Shown here piece after piece: positions 7,448 through 16,175 of a stretch of 64,000 bases of DNA. Both the position numbers and the translations under genes were made by a program. Origin of the DNA: Noviherbaspirillum aridicola (GTDB lineage: Bacteria; Pseudomonadota; Gammaproteobacteria; Burkholderiales; Burkholderiaceae_D). Where the stretch lies: the NCBI RefSeq assembly GCF_019656455.1, contig NZ_BPMK01000004.1:1-64000 (forward strand). Reading direction: 5' to 3'. Under the pieces are notes generated by a model. The model ran no database searches. It was not told the DNA's origin and saw nothing but the letters and a program-made list of their open reading frames with translations. Every line of letters begins with the position of its first letter. Within the stretch, counting starts at the first letter, position 1.

Positions 7448-8434
7448 ATGCAGAAGTCAGTTATCCAGCAGTTCAAACTCTCCACGCTCACCTGTGTTTG
7501 CAGCGCCGTCCTGCTTGCCGCTTGCGGCGGTGGCGGTGGCTCCGGCACCACCGAGCCTGCAGCCTCCCAGGCTTCGGTGCAGGGCACCGCGGCCGTGGCA
7601 ACCGAGAGCGCCGCTGCGGAAACTGTCGCGGGTGACACCAGTGCCGGCGCGAGCAGCGACAAGGCCGACGCCTCCGGCGAGAGCGCAGCCACCCCGAGCG
7701 CCAACACCTCGGGCAGCGAACAGGCATCGGCTCCCGTGCCCTATGGCCAGGACGCCAGCGCCTACACGCTGAGCTTCAGCGAAGAATTCAATACCTACAA
7801 CACGAACCTGTGGAACGACCACATGTGGTACGAGGGTTCCAATCCGACGAAGAACTACACCGTCGAAGATGGCATGCTCAAGATCTGGCCGCAGCGCGAC
7901 GCCTCGGGCAACTTCTTCAACCGCACCATCGACACCGACGGCAAGTACTACCAGACCTATGGCTACTTCGAGATCGAAGCCAAGCTGCCGGTCGGTAAGG
8001 GCACCTGGCCCGCATTCTGGCTGTTCAACCACATCGACCACCGCCGCCCCGAGATGGACGTGATGGAAGCCTATGCCGGCGGTGCCGCACCGTGGGGCTT
8101 TGAAGTCGACGGCGTGGCGCATCCGCAAGCCTACGCACCGACGGTATGGAAGGGCGACGCCGAAGGCCAGCTGGTCGGCACCCGCCAGTACGACACCGGT
8201 ACCGATCTGTCCGCCGGCTTCCACAAGTACGCGGTGAAGTGGGAACCGAACAAGCAGACCTACTACTTCGATGGCAAGGAAGTGCTGACGGTGAACGTGA
8301 CCATGACCGATCCGATGTACCTGATGCTCGATCTCTGGTACGGCAGCGCCTCGGGCACGCCGGATGATTCGACCCCCCAGGGCAAGTCGAACTCCTTCGA
8401 AGTCAAGTATGTTCGCGCCTGGCAGTTCAAGTAA
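7448..8434 (+). CDS. GH16 family glycoside hydrolase, lipoprotein (copy 4)
   Basis: A 328-residue protein. ATG 7448 has GGAAAGG 5 nt upstream and puts the lipobox LLAAC cysteine at residue 26. A disordered Ala/Ser/Glu-rich linker of about 65 residues follows. The GH16 domain carries EMDVME at residues 202–207 and ends FEVKYVRAWQFK. The catalytic domain is almost identical to copy 3 because of the shared 531-bp block, whereas linker and leader differ. It closes the GH16 tandem array at a strong terminator. Confidence 0.93.
   Translation: MQKSVIQQFKLSTLTCVCSAVLLAACGGGGGSGTTEPAASQASVQGTAAVATESAAAETVAGDTSAGASSDKADASGESAATPSANTSGSEQASAPVPYGQDASAYTLSFSEEFNTYNTNLWNDHMWYEGSNPTKNYTVEDGMLKIWPQRDASGNFFNRTIDTDGKYYQTYGYFEIEAKLPVGKGTWPAFWLFNHIDHRRPEMDVMEAYAGGAAPWGFEVDGVAHPQAYAPTVWKGDAEGQLVGTRQYDTGTDLSAGFHKYAVKWEPNKQTYYFDGKEVLTVNVTMTDPMYLMLDLWYGSASGTPDDSTPQGKSNSFEVKYVRAWQFK
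7876..8406 (+). repeat. 531-bp perfect direct repeat, right copy
   Basis: Partner of 6663–7193. Identity ends at the codon after the FEV triplet near the C-terminus. Confidence 0.85.
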
Positions 8435-8453
8435 GCTGCTCGGAACGAAAGAG

Positions 8454-8483
8454 AATGCCGGCCACGTGGCCGGCATTTTTTTT
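8454..8483 (+). terminator. Rho-independent terminator after GH16 copy 4
   Basis: A 12-bp palindromic arm AATGCCGGCCAC / GTGGCCGGCATT followed by eight T. Confidence 0.93.
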
Positions 8484-8806
8484 GTCCGGTCGCCGCAGTG
8501 GCCGAGCGCTTCGAACGCGCCGGCAGGAATCGCCCACGAGAACCTCGTTTGGTGCTCATCAAACGAGTGAGCACAACCTCGCAGGCAAGGGATTTCGGCG
8601 TGAGAAGCAGATGTCTGACCTGCAGAGTGGGAGCAGGCTGAACCTGGCCGTGTGCCAGCGTATGGCATGTGCATGTGGACGATGTTGCGAACGCATTCGA
8701 AAGGTGGGCATGTATTTCGCATACGACCGTCCATGTAATGCGCTCTCGGTCCAGGAACGCATTCCGGGTGTCTCATTCATTAAGCCAATGTGGTGACAGC
8801 GAGAAC
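8484..8806 (+). other. Intergenic leader with interleaved inverted repeats
   Basis: This stretch of about 320 bp lies between the GH16 array and the acyltransferase gene. No gene is convincing in it. At 8544–8574 it holds two interleaved perfect inverted repeats of form A-B-A'-B': CTCGTTTG / CAAACGAG (8544–8551, 8560–8567) and GTGCTCA / TGAGCAC (8552–8558, 8568–8574). The motif AACCTCG also flanks the element twice (8541 and 8575). The two hairpins share sequence and cannot both form, so it could be an RNA switch, attenuator or complex operator. No clear promoter was found. Confidence 0.6.
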
Positions 8807-9907
8807 ATGGAAGCCAATAAGAACAGCATCATCTGCTACGAAAACGAAGTGCCTTCATTTGTCGAATCCGAAGTGGAGGGCTTGTACGGCAATATCTTTT
8901 CCTCTCTGATAGAGTTCAGGATCTACGGTTGGCAGGCGGGCGCAACGAGCACTTATGTGGCACGGTGCGGAGACAAAGTTCGCGCGATCTTTCTATTCGA
9001 GCGAAAACACGGAAGCGTTCGTGTGCTCAATGAAGCCATTCGCGTCGGAAGGGAAGAGATGGACTGCTTCTCGAACTATATCTTCGAGCGCTATCCGGAC
9101 GTGCACGTCATCAGTTTCAAGGCAATCGAAACCGACGTCGAGACCTTGCCCTATCCGTATCAGCGTTTCAATCATCTCGAAGACATCACGCTCGCACTGC
9201 CTGACTCGCCGGACGCGTATCTCGCGGCGCTCGGCAAGAACACGCGCCGCAACATCAAGCGCTACGGAGACAGGTTGCGCAAGTCGTTCCCTGATTGCCG
9301 GTTCGAAGTCTTCACCGAGGAGGCCATCCCCGAGCATCACATACGCACGCTCATCGGCTTCAACCGTACACGGATGGCGAACAAGAACATCGCCTCCGCC
9401 ATCGACGAAGATGAAACGCGCCGCATCGTCGCGCTTGCCCGTGCGTGTGGGGTGGCCGGCATCATGACGATAGACGGTGAAGTGGTCGCGGGGGCGATTG
9501 CCTATCGCGCAGGGCGAAACTACTTCCTCAACATCCTGGCGCACGATCCGCGTTACGACGATCACTGGGTCGGCTTCCTCTGCTGCTACGAGACCATAAG
9601 GGAATGCATTCGGCGCGGCGGCAAGGAATTCCACTTTCTCTGGGGACGCTACGATTACAAGTTCGCGCTCGGCGCCGTTCAGCGCGACCTCGACAACGTG
9701 ACCATCTACCGATCGCGCCTGCAATTCCTGCTGAACGGCCGCGTCGCCTGGCGCCAGGCCGCGGAGGGCTACCGCCGGCAAGCCAAGGTCTGGGTGAAGT
9801 ACCAGGATGCGCTGCTGCCGAAAACGATCCGGAACTGGGTCGAACGCGGCCGGGATCTGCGGCGGATGGCCGCCGAAATGCTGCCGCGGGGGCGCACCCC
9901 CGCCTGA
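8807..9907 (+). CDS. BioF2-like / GNAT-type acyltransferase of EPS locus
   Basis: A 366-residue protein with ATG 8807 as start; the frame stays open upstream to 8669, but that part looks non-coding. The core around residues 130–310 fits the Acetyltransf_6 (BioF2-like, FemAB-related) fold. It contains YLAALGKNTRRNIKRY, an EVVAGAIAYRAG strand pair, and EFHFLWGRYDYKFALG near the end. Such proteins occur in many EPS and exosortase-linked loci and are thought to acylate sugars or aminoacylate. The substrate is unknown. No signal peptide or membrane segment is seen. The next gene starts 159 bp downstream. Confidence 0.78.
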   Translation: MEANKNSIICYENEVPSFVESEVEGLYGNIFSSLIEFRIYGWQAGATSTYVARCGDKVRAIFLFERKHGSVRVLNEAIRVGREEMDCFSNYIFERYPDVHVISFKAIETDVETLPYPYQRFNHLEDITLALPDSPDAYLAALGKNTRRNIKRYGDRLRKSFPDCRFEVFTEEAIPEHHIRTLIGFNRTRMANKNIASAIDEDETRRIVALARACGVAGIMTIDGEVVAGAIAYRAGRNYFLNILAHDPRYDDHWVGFLCCYETIRECIRRGGKEFHFLWGRYDYKFALGAVQRDLDNVTIYRSRLQFLLNGRVAWRQAAEGYRRQAKVWVKYQDALLPKTIRNWVERGRDLRRMAAEMLPRGRTPA

Positions 9908-10066
9908 TCACGGAGGGGGCTAAGGTGGCATGACATTGCTCAGTTTCACCACGGTGGGAGTCCTATACACTGCGGCAACATGAGGAAGAGGCATCGAGGC
10001 TGCGGCGGGCCTGCCTCTCTTGATTTTCGTCATTTGTCGCAACTTCATTCCCACTACCATTAGCGC

Positions 10067-11203
10067 ATGTTAAAAATAGCAATTGTCACGAACGAGCCGC
10101 CGCCGTATCGCATCCCCGTGTTCAACCGCATTGCGGCGGCCGCGGGCGTGCAACTGCAGGTAATTTTTTGTGCGCGCCGCGAACCCAACCGGCACTGGGA
10201 TCTGCCGGTTTTCGAATTCGACCATCGCTTCCTCCGCGAGCGCATTACGACGGTCAAGGGCAGGTACATCCACAACAACCCGGATGTGGTGCCCGCGCTG
10301 AGCCGCTTCGGTCCCGACGTGATCGTCACCGACGGCCTCAATCCGACCCAGATCTATGCGTTCGGATACGCCTTCCTCAAGCGGATTCCGCATGTGCCGC
10401 TGACGGATGGCACCGACATGTCCGAGCGTGATCTCAGCCGCGTCCACAAGCTGGTGCGGCGCATCGTCTATGGCCGGTCCGCCGCCTTCCTCTCCGCGAG
10501 CGACGGCGGCCAGCGGCTGTTCGAGAGCTATGGTGCGGATCCGGGCAAGTGCTATCGTTCCTATCTGTGCATCGACAACGATGCCTACCGGCGCGAGCCG
10601 GAGCCCGCGGCGAAGCCCTACGATTTCATCTTCTGCGGTCGCATGGTTCCTGAAAAGGGACCCCGGTTTGCGCTGGACGTGGCGGCGCGGGTGGCACGGC
10701 GGCTGGGCAGGAAAGTCGGCATCCTGTACGCGGGATCGGGCAGCGAAGAGGCCGCGGTGCGGCAGGCGGCCGAATCATTGCGGGAGTTCGTACACGCCGA
10801 TTTCCATGGCTTCGCGAAGCAGGCTGAATTGCCGGCATTGTACAAGTCGGCGCGCATTTTCCTGTTCCCGACGTCGGCCGACGTATGGGGTGTGGTGGCG
10901 AATGAAGCATGCGCGGCCGGACTGCCCGTCATCGTCAGCCCGCATGCCGGTGTCGCCGGCGAACTGATCGTCGACGGCGAGAACGGATATGTCTGTCCGC
11001 TGGAGGCGGATGTCTGGGCGGAAAAGGCGACGGCGCTGCTTGCCGATCCCGCCCGCCTCTCGGCCTACGCCCAGCGCAGCCTGTCGCTGGTGAGGGAATA
11101 CTCTTTCGATAATGCCGCCGACGGCCTCGTCCAGGCGTGCAAGCGGGCGGTTTCTCATGGGCAGCCGGGCGCGGACCGGCGGCCTGCAGGCAAAACGCTC
11201 TGA
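10067..11203 (+). CDS. Glycosyltransferase family 4
   Basis: A 378-residue GT-B fold enzyme. The N-terminal half begins MLKIAIVTNEPPPYRIPVFN, typical of GT4 acceptor domains that lack a Gly loop. The C-terminal donor domain has FIFCGRMVPEKGPRFALD, an FPTSADVWGVVANEACAAGLPVI segment (E-x7-E-like region) and a GENGYVCPL motif. It probably transfers a sugar from a nucleotide donor to the lipid-linked EPS repeat unit at the inner face of the membrane. Donor and acceptor cannot be predicted. The deacetylase gene follows by about 100 bp. Confidence 0.88.
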   Translation: MLKIAIVTNEPPPYRIPVFNRIAAAAGVQLQVIFCARREPNRHWDLPVFEFDHRFLRERITTVKGRYIHNNPDVVPALSRFGPDVIVTDGLNPTQIYAFGYAFLKRIPHVPLTDGTDMSERDLSRVHKLVRRIVYGRSAAFLSASDGGQRLFESYGADPGKCYRSYLCIDNDAYRREPEPAAKPYDFIFCGRMVPEKGPRFALDVAARVARRLGRKVGILYAGSGSEEAAVRQAAESLREFVHADFHGFAKQAELPALYKSARIFLFPTSADVWGVVANEACAAGLPVIVSPHAGVAGELIVDGENGYVCPLEADVWAEKATALLADPARLSAYAQRSLSLVREYSFDNAADGLVQACKRAVSHGQPGADRRPAGKTL

Positions 11204-11301
11204 ACCGCACCGCGCGGGGAGCATCCAACTTTGAAGAAAGAATACATGGGCGGCTGCCTCCGCTTGCGGAGCAGATATACCGTTCAGAGGCGGAGCGAGT
11301 G

Positions 11302-12063
11302 ATGGAAACCGTATTTACCTGTTCAATCGATGACGGACACCCGTCGGACATGAAGACCGCGGAACTCTTGCACAAGCATGGGCTACGCGGGACCTTTTTC
11401 GTGCCTATCCGAAACTGCGAAGGAGACCAGGTCCTCGCCGATGCGGGTATCCGGGAGCTTGGCAGGCATTTCGAGATCGGTTCCCACACGATGGACCACC
11501 GCTACCTGAAAAAGGTCGATATCTGGCATGCCTATCATCAGATCAGCGATGGCAAGGCGCGCCTGGAAGATATCCTCGGGGTCAGGGTCAACGGTTTCTG
11601 CTATCCGGGCGGGCGCTACACAAACCGGGATGTCGAACTCGTCAGGGCATGTGGATTCACCTACGCGAGGACCACCATGAACCTGCGCTTCGACGCGGGA
11701 CGCCTGCCCTACGAGATGCCGACCACGCTGCAGCTGTACCCGCATGATCGCGCGGTCTACCTGCGCAACTTCGCCGGGTCGGGGGAGTGGGTGCAACGCC
11801 TCGAGGGACTCAGGCTCGCGTTGTCGCGCGAGGACTGGATTCAGCGTCTCTATACGATGTTCGACCATGCCTGCCACCATGGCGGCATCTTCCATCTGTG
11901 GGGGCATTCGAAGCAGTTCGACGAGCTCAATGCCTGGGAAGAGATCGACAGCTTCTTCGCCCATGTTGCCGCCCGTATCCCATTCCAGAACCGGCTGACG
12001 AACGAGCAGCTGGCGGTTCGAACCCACTATCTGTCGTCGCCCGCGCTGGCCAAGTCGGCCTGA
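11302..12063 (+). CDS. Polysaccharide deacetylase (NodB-like, CE4)
   Basis: A 253-residue protein beginning at ATG 11302, preceded by GGAGCGAG. NodB motifs are in order: FTCSIDDG (D10/D11), SHTMDH with the metal-binding His pair H62/H66, and CYPGGRY. Family members remove N- or O-acetyl groups from polysaccharide sugars. No signal peptide is visible, so it may act on lipid-linked intermediates in the cytoplasm, or the start may be misjudged. It is the last plus-strand gene of the block and converges on the WecG-like gene. It pairs functionally with the acyltransferase at 8807 as a possible decoration/de-decoration set (inference). Confidence 0.88.
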   Translation: METVFTCSIDDGHPSDMKTAELLHKHGLRGTFFVPIRNCEGDQVLADAGIRELGRHFEIGSHTMDHRYLKKVDIWHAYHQISDGKARLEDILGVRVNGFCYPGGRYTNRDVELVRACGFTYARTTMNLRFDAGRLPYEMPTTLQLYPHDRAVYLRNFAGSGEWVQRLEGLRLALSREDWIQRLYTMFDHACHHGGIFHLWGHSKQFDELNAWEEIDSFFAHVAARIPFQNRLTNEQLAVRTHYLSSPALAKSA

Positions 12064-12183
12064 CGGCACGGGGCAAGGCCGGTACATCCGGCCGGATTTC
12101 CACGGTCTGCCCGGTGCGTTCTTCGTGCACGCAACGGCGAGGCGCTTTCCTTTCCAGGGTGCGCCTCGCGGCACGTTGTCGTC

Positions 12184-12987
12184 TCAGGTTTCGCCCGCTG
12201 GCAGCTTGGCCTGCACGTACTGGCGAATCAGGCCGATCACGAAAAGCGTATTGGTTACCGCATACCGCTTGAACAGGCGACGCGGTTCTGATCCGAGCCG
12301 ATAGAGCCACTCAAGACCGTTCTTTTGCCACCAGAGAGGCGCGCGCCGGATGACCCCGGCATGGTAGTCGAAGGCCGCACCGACACCGATCATGACGGCG
12401 TTGATGCGCCCGCGGTGCTCGGCCATCCATTTTTCCTGCTTGGGACAGCCCAGACCCACGAATACGACGTTGGCGCCGCTGGCGTTGATCTCCTTGACGA
12501 TGGCGTCGTCCTCTTCCCGGGACAGCGGCCTGAATGGCGGCGAGTACGTGCCGCCGATCTGCAGCCTTGGAAAATCGCGCGCCAGGGCCAGCCTGAGCTT
12601 GGCGAGGGTCGTGTCGGTGCTGCCGTAGAAGAAGACGACCTGGCCGAGCCTCTCCGCCTCCTTCAGGTACTTCATCATCAGGTCCGGGCCGTTGATGCGC
12701 TCCTGCGCCGAATGTCCCATCCGCCGCAGCGTCCATGCGATCGGAGCACCGTCGGCCGTCGCCATGTCGGCATTGTTCACGGCGATCTTGAACTCGACGT
12801 CCTGTGTCGTCGTCACCACCGAATGGACATTGCAGATGCAAACGTATCGCGATTCATGCGCCGCCCCCCAGTTGGTGATGCGGGTGAGGGCTTCATCCCA
12901 GGTTACGGCATCGATGAATGCCTCAAGCACAGGCTGGCCGGCTCGCGGTATCACGTTTGCGTCGTAGTGTTGAAATTGCATCTTCAT
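12184..12987 (-). CDS. WecG/TagA/CpsF-family glycosyltransferase (GT26)
   Basis: A 267-residue protein. The fold signature is clear: ADGAPIAW near residue 90, a VVFFYGST segment, and VFVGLGCPKQEKWM followed by VMIGVGAAFDYHAG and RRAPLWWQKNGLEWLYRL, typical of GT26 enzymes. These add ManNAc(A)- or glucose-type sugars to undecaprenyl-linked acceptors at the inner membrane. The annotated start overlaps the end of the preceding GT4 gene by 65 bp; a later start is possible. Probably co-transcribed with that GT4 gene. Confidence 0.9.
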   Translation of the reverse strand: MKMQFQHYDANVIPRAGQPVLEAFIDAVTWDEALTRITNWGAAHESRYVCICNVHSVVTTTQDVEFKIAVNNADMATADGAPIAWTLRRMGHSAQERINGPDLMMKYLKEAERLGQVVFFYGSTDTTLAKLRLALARDFPRLQIGGTYSPPFRPLSREEDDAIVKEINASGANVVFVGLGCPKQEKWMAEHRGRINAVMIGVGAAFDYHAGVIRRAPLWWQKNGLEWLYRLGSEPRRLFKRYAVTNTLFVIGLIRQYVQAKLPAGET

Positions 12988-14110
12988 AGATTTCCATCAG
13001 CTGTTCATAGTTGCGCTCAGGCGTGTACTTCGCCTCGTACTCTGCTCGTGCTGCCCGGCCCATGCGCATCATTTCCTCGGGGTGCGCTTCGGCCCAGGCC
13101 ATCTTGTCCGCCAGGTCGGCCGCATCGCCCGGGTTGAACAGCAGCCCGGTGACCCCGTCCCTGACGATGTCGGCAAGCGAGCCCAGGCGGCTGGCGATGA
13201 CCGGCAAGCCGCAGGAATAGGCCTCGACGATCGTGCGCGGCGAGTTTTCGTAGCAGATGCTGGGCAGGACCAGGTAGGCCGCGGTTTCCATCCGCGTCAT
13301 GATCTCGTCGAGGGGGCGGAAGCCGAGCCACCGCGTGCCGAAGGTATCGCGTGCAATCCCCTCAAGCGGGCCGCCGCCGATCACGTCGATATCCAGACCC
13401 GGGCGCAGCCGGAATGCGTTGGCGAGGACCTCCAGGCCTTTCTCCGAGGAGAGGCGGCCGACATACATGCCGCCGGTGCGCTTGTGCCATTGCGGGGACC
13501 GTGAAGATGCAACGAAATTGGGCTTGATGCGAAACCGGTCGGCCGGCAGTCCGCCTTCCACATACTTCGACAGTGCGAATTCGTTGAGCGCGATGTAGCG
13601 CGTGACCTGGCTTCTGTAGGTGCCGATCGCGCGATGGACGGTCAGCATGCCCGCCAGCACCGCGGTCTGCGCGGCCGACTGGCGATAGCACTTGCGCGTG
13701 ACGGCCCGCCACGGAAGCTTGCCCAGGCAGTCCTCGCAGATCTTTTCCTCGCGCAGAAAAATCGCTTGCGGGCACAGGAGGCGGAAGTTGTGGAGCGTCT
13801 GTACCACGGGTATGTCCAGGCGCGATGCCGCCCAGTACAGGGAGGGGGAGATCAGCGGGAAGGTGTTGTGCACGTGGATGATCTCCGGCTTGAAGCGGTC
13901 ACAGATATCCTTCAGGTCGCGCGGACTGCGCATTGACCATACCGTCGTCGAGGCCGCCTGCACCTTCGGCATGCCGTTCAGCTCGTCGTTGTGAACCTGG
14001 TACATCTCGACCGTGTGGCCGCGGGACCGCAGAAGCTCGACTTCCGCTTCGACGACGACGTCTTCGCCGCCGCGATGTTGATAGGCATTGTGGGCGACAA
14101 GAATTCTCAT
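12923..14110 (-). CDS. Glycosyltransferase family 4
   Basis: A 395-residue GT-B enzyme starting at ATG 14110 (MRILVAHNAYQHRGGEDVVV); the frame extends upstream to 14254 but that part is not protein-like. It has HVHNTFPLISPSLYWAA and a Cys-rich stretch (C-P-Q near residue 122, then CEDC and KC) seen in a subset of GT4 enzymes. The donor domain reads GMYVGRLSSEKGLEVL and ENSPRTIVEAYSCGLPVIAS. It is likely to build the EPS repeat unit. Its upstream region (14,111–14,544) must hold the promoter for this two-gene unit, or it is read through from the genes at 14,545–24,198. Confidence 0.9.
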   Translation of the reverse strand: MRILVAHNAYQHRGGEDVVVEAEVELLRSRGHTVEMYQVHNDELNGMPKVQAASTTVWSMRSPRDLKDICDRFKPEIIHVHNTFPLISPSLYWAASRLDIPVVQTLHNFRLLCPQAIFLREEKICEDCLGKLPWRAVTRKCYRQSAAQTAVLAGMLTVHRAIGTYRSQVTRYIALNEFALSKYVEGGLPADRFRIKPNFVASSRSPQWHKRTGGMYVGRLSSEKGLEVLANAFRLRPGLDIDVIGGGPLEGIARDTFGTRWLGFRPLDEIMTRMETAAYLVLPSICYENSPRTIVEAYSCGLPVIASRLGSLADIVRDGVTGLLFNPGDAADLADKMAWAEAHPEEMMRMGRAARAEYEAKYTPERNYEQLMEIYEDAISTLRRKRDTASRPACA

Positions 14111-14544
14111 GGATTTCGCGCTTTCCGCACCCCAGGTGCGATGCCGTGCATGCTGCTCCCGTAGCAGGCATCGCAAGAGCATCCGCTGCCGGCGACTCGC
14201 GCTGACCTGCGTCCAAGGGCGAACGCGCCGGCTGCCGGCGCCGCGTCGGGGCACAGGCCACGATGCAGCGCGATGTTTGAGATGGCCGTAGCCTTTTGCA
14301 TGCTGTACTCCGGTACCGTGCGCGGGAGATTCCCGCGCGCGGTCTGTTTATGTCGTCTGTTTTTTTCCGCGAACAGTGATCGCCGCAAGTTCTTCATGCA
14401 TTGTGATGGCGACGGCAGCCGGCAGTGCTGCAAAAATCAAACAGATTTCAATCGTCGCCAGACGACTTTGTAAAAATTCTTATACGTCGCTTCATCCTTG
14501 CACTGCACGCTCTGCCGTCCTGAGCGGTCGCGGCCCACACGGCG
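14111..14544. other. Intergenic gap inside EPS locus
   Basis: About 430 bp without a convincing gene. The part near 14,380–14,480 is AT-richer than its surroundings (runs TTTGTAAAAATTC) and could hold the promoter of the minus-strand GT4–WecG pair. No consensus -35/-10 pair, terminator or repeat could be identified. Confidence 0.4.
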
Positions 14545-15405
14545 CTACGACTGGTGTGTCCGGCGCCAGCCGAGCAGTCCGTCGATTCGCCCGCGCATGG
14601 TCGCGTAGCCGAGCGCTAGCTCGGCGCCGAACGTGCCTTTCAGCACCGGCCTGAGCAGCGGGGCCGCCAGCCCGCGCAGGATGACCCACAAGGGGAGCTG
14701 GTGCTTGGCATACAGGGCACCCGTGCCGCGGGCGCGATGACGCACAGCCAGCTTCGTCGTCGGCGTGGCAACCGGCTTTTGAGGATTCACCGCATGGTGC
14801 ACTTCGCCCAGCGGCTCATAGGTGAACAGAGCGCCTGCGCGCAGTGCGCGCATGACGAAGTCGGTTTCCTCGCCTGCACCGAACCACTGTCCCACGCCCA
14901 GCCTGGCGTCGAAGCCGCCGATATCCTTGAAGAGCTTGCGTTCGCAGAACAGGGTGATGGAGCTGACGGGAACATCGCGGAAAGCCCGTGAACGCTCCCA
15001 GGACAGATCGGCCGGACTGAGCGGCTGTTCATTCTGTTCGACCCAGCGGACGATGATGCCCGCCGGCTTGTCGCCTGCGCCATAGCGCGCCGCAACATGC
15101 TCGAGCAGGCGCGGCGAATACCAGCAATCGTCGTCCGGAAAGCCGATCCATCGACCGCGCGCGGCTTCGATTCCGACATTCCTTGCGGCAGCGAGATTCG
15201 CGGGACGGTGGCGAAGGTGACGGACAGCCACGCCGAGATAACGGGCGCGGTCGAGGTGCGGCAGCAGGCGGTCGTCATCGTTCTGGTCGACGACGATGAC
15301 CTCGAAATTGCTGAAGGTCTGCGCCGCCAGTGATTCGAACAGGCGGGCAAGCTCGTCGGTGCGGCCGACGGTGGCGAGGATGAGGGAAATCTCGGGCGTT
15401 CTCAT
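14545..15405 (-). CDS. Glycosyltransferase family 2
   Basis: A 286-residue GT-A enzyme. The N-terminus ISLILATVGRTDELARLFESL is the usual GT2 nucleotide-binding start, with VVDQND and the DXD-type metal site GFPDDDCW near residue 90. A GAGEETDFVMRAL segment (acceptor/catalytic loop) follows near residue 175. No transmembrane segments are evident beyond a hydrophobic tail. The start overlaps the stop of the upstream GT2 gene by 4 bp, indicating translational coupling. It is the last gene of the long minus-strand EPS run. Confidence 0.9.
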   Translation of the reverse strand: MRTPEISLILATVGRTDELARLFESLAAQTFSNFEVIVVDQNDDDRLLPHLDRARYLGVAVRHLRHRPANLAAARNVGIEAARGRWIGFPDDDCWYSPRLLEHVAARYGAGDKPAGIIVRWVEQNEQPLSPADLSWERSRAFRDVPVSSITLFCERKLFKDIGGFDARLGVGQWFGAGEETDFVMRALRAGALFTYEPLGEVHHAVNPQKPVATPTTKLAVRHRARGTGALYAKHQLPLWVILRGLAAPLLRPVLKGTFGAELALGYATMRGRIDGLLGWRRTHQS

Positions 15406-16163
15406 GCATGTCCTTTCGCATTGATTACACGCTGACGACGAACGAAATACCTTGCGTAGTGGGCAAGGCGGCTGACCGGGTTGTACCCTGCGTATTTGAG
15501 GCGAACCCGGAAATCCTCCGCCATCGCCGCCAGCCGGGTGCGCGACGAGCTGGAGAGGCTGCCCTCGTGTTCACGGAAAGCGGTGAGGGGTTCGTCGAGC
15601 TGCACCGGGTCGTGCATCCTGCCGATCTTCAGCCAGAGGTCGTAGTCCATCGCATACTTGAGGCCGGTGTCGAAGCCCCCGGCGCGCAGCATCAGATCGC
15701 GCCGGACGAAGGTCGCCGGATGCGGGATGAAGTTGCCGCGCAAAAGGCTACTGTAGCTGTAGCGCGGCGCGATGTAGTCGTCCGCGTGGAGCTTGCCGTC
15801 GATGCAGGTCATGGTGCGACCGAACAGCCAGCTCCTGCCGCTTTCCTGCAGGTGACGGGCGACGCGGGAAAGCACGTCCGGCTGGAGATAGTAGTCGTCC
15901 GAGTGCAGGTAGGCGATCACGTCCCCGGTCGCGATGCGCAGGCCCTCGTTCATCGCGCGGCTGACGCCGCCGCGCACGTTTTCGAGTAGCCGGTAGCTGC
16001 GTGGCAGGGCCGCGATCTGCTCCAGCGTGCCGTCGGTCGAGCCGCCGTCCACGAAGATGTATTCGATATCGGGGTAGTCCTGGCTGAGCAGGGAGGCAAT
16101 CGATTCGTGCAGATATGCCTTGCTGTTCCAGGTGCAGGTGATGACAGAGAATTTGAGCGCCAT
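15402..16163 (-). CDS. Glycosyltransferase family 2 (colanic-acid WcaA-like)
   Basis: A 253-residue enzyme with FSVITCTWNSKAYLHESI at the start, YIFVDGGSTDGT around residue 40, and DVIAYLHSDDYY containing the DXD-like metal site. A GGFDTGLKYAMDYDLWLKIG segment follows, characteristic of GT2 proteins of colanic-acid-like clusters. It probably adds a sugar to the lipid-linked oligosaccharide in the cytoplasm. It lies 12 bp after the GT4 gene upstream. Confidence 0.9.
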   Translation of the reverse strand: MALKFSVITCTWNSKAYLHESIASLLSQDYPDIEYIFVDGGSTDGTLEQIAALPRSYRLLENVRGGVSRAMNEGLRIATGDVIAYLHSDDYYLQPDVLSRVARHLQESGRSWLFGRTMTCIDGKLHADDYIAPRYSYSSLLRGNFIPHPATFVRRDLMLRAGGFDTGLKYAMDYDLWLKIGRMHDPVQLDEPLTAFREHEGSLSSSSRTRLAAMAEDFRVRLKYAGYNPVSRLAHYARYFVRRQRVINAKGHA

Positions 16164-16175
16164 GAGTGGAGCCTT

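Noticed and set aside
8544-8574. H-type pseudoknot at the interleaved repeats
   Set aside because: Arms follow each other with 0, 1 and 0 unpaired bases, too few to cross an 8-bp stem. Alternative hairpins are more realistic.
8669-8806. N-terminal extension of the acyltransferase to an upstream ATG
   Set aside because: The extra 46 residues look non-coding, with unusual composition, and overlap the structured leader. ATG 8807 gives a normal protein start.
9926-9942. Sigma-54-like box TGGCATGACATTGCT before the GT4 gene
   Set aside because: Only 9 bases lie between GG and GC; sigma-54 promoters need 10. No second candidate supports it.
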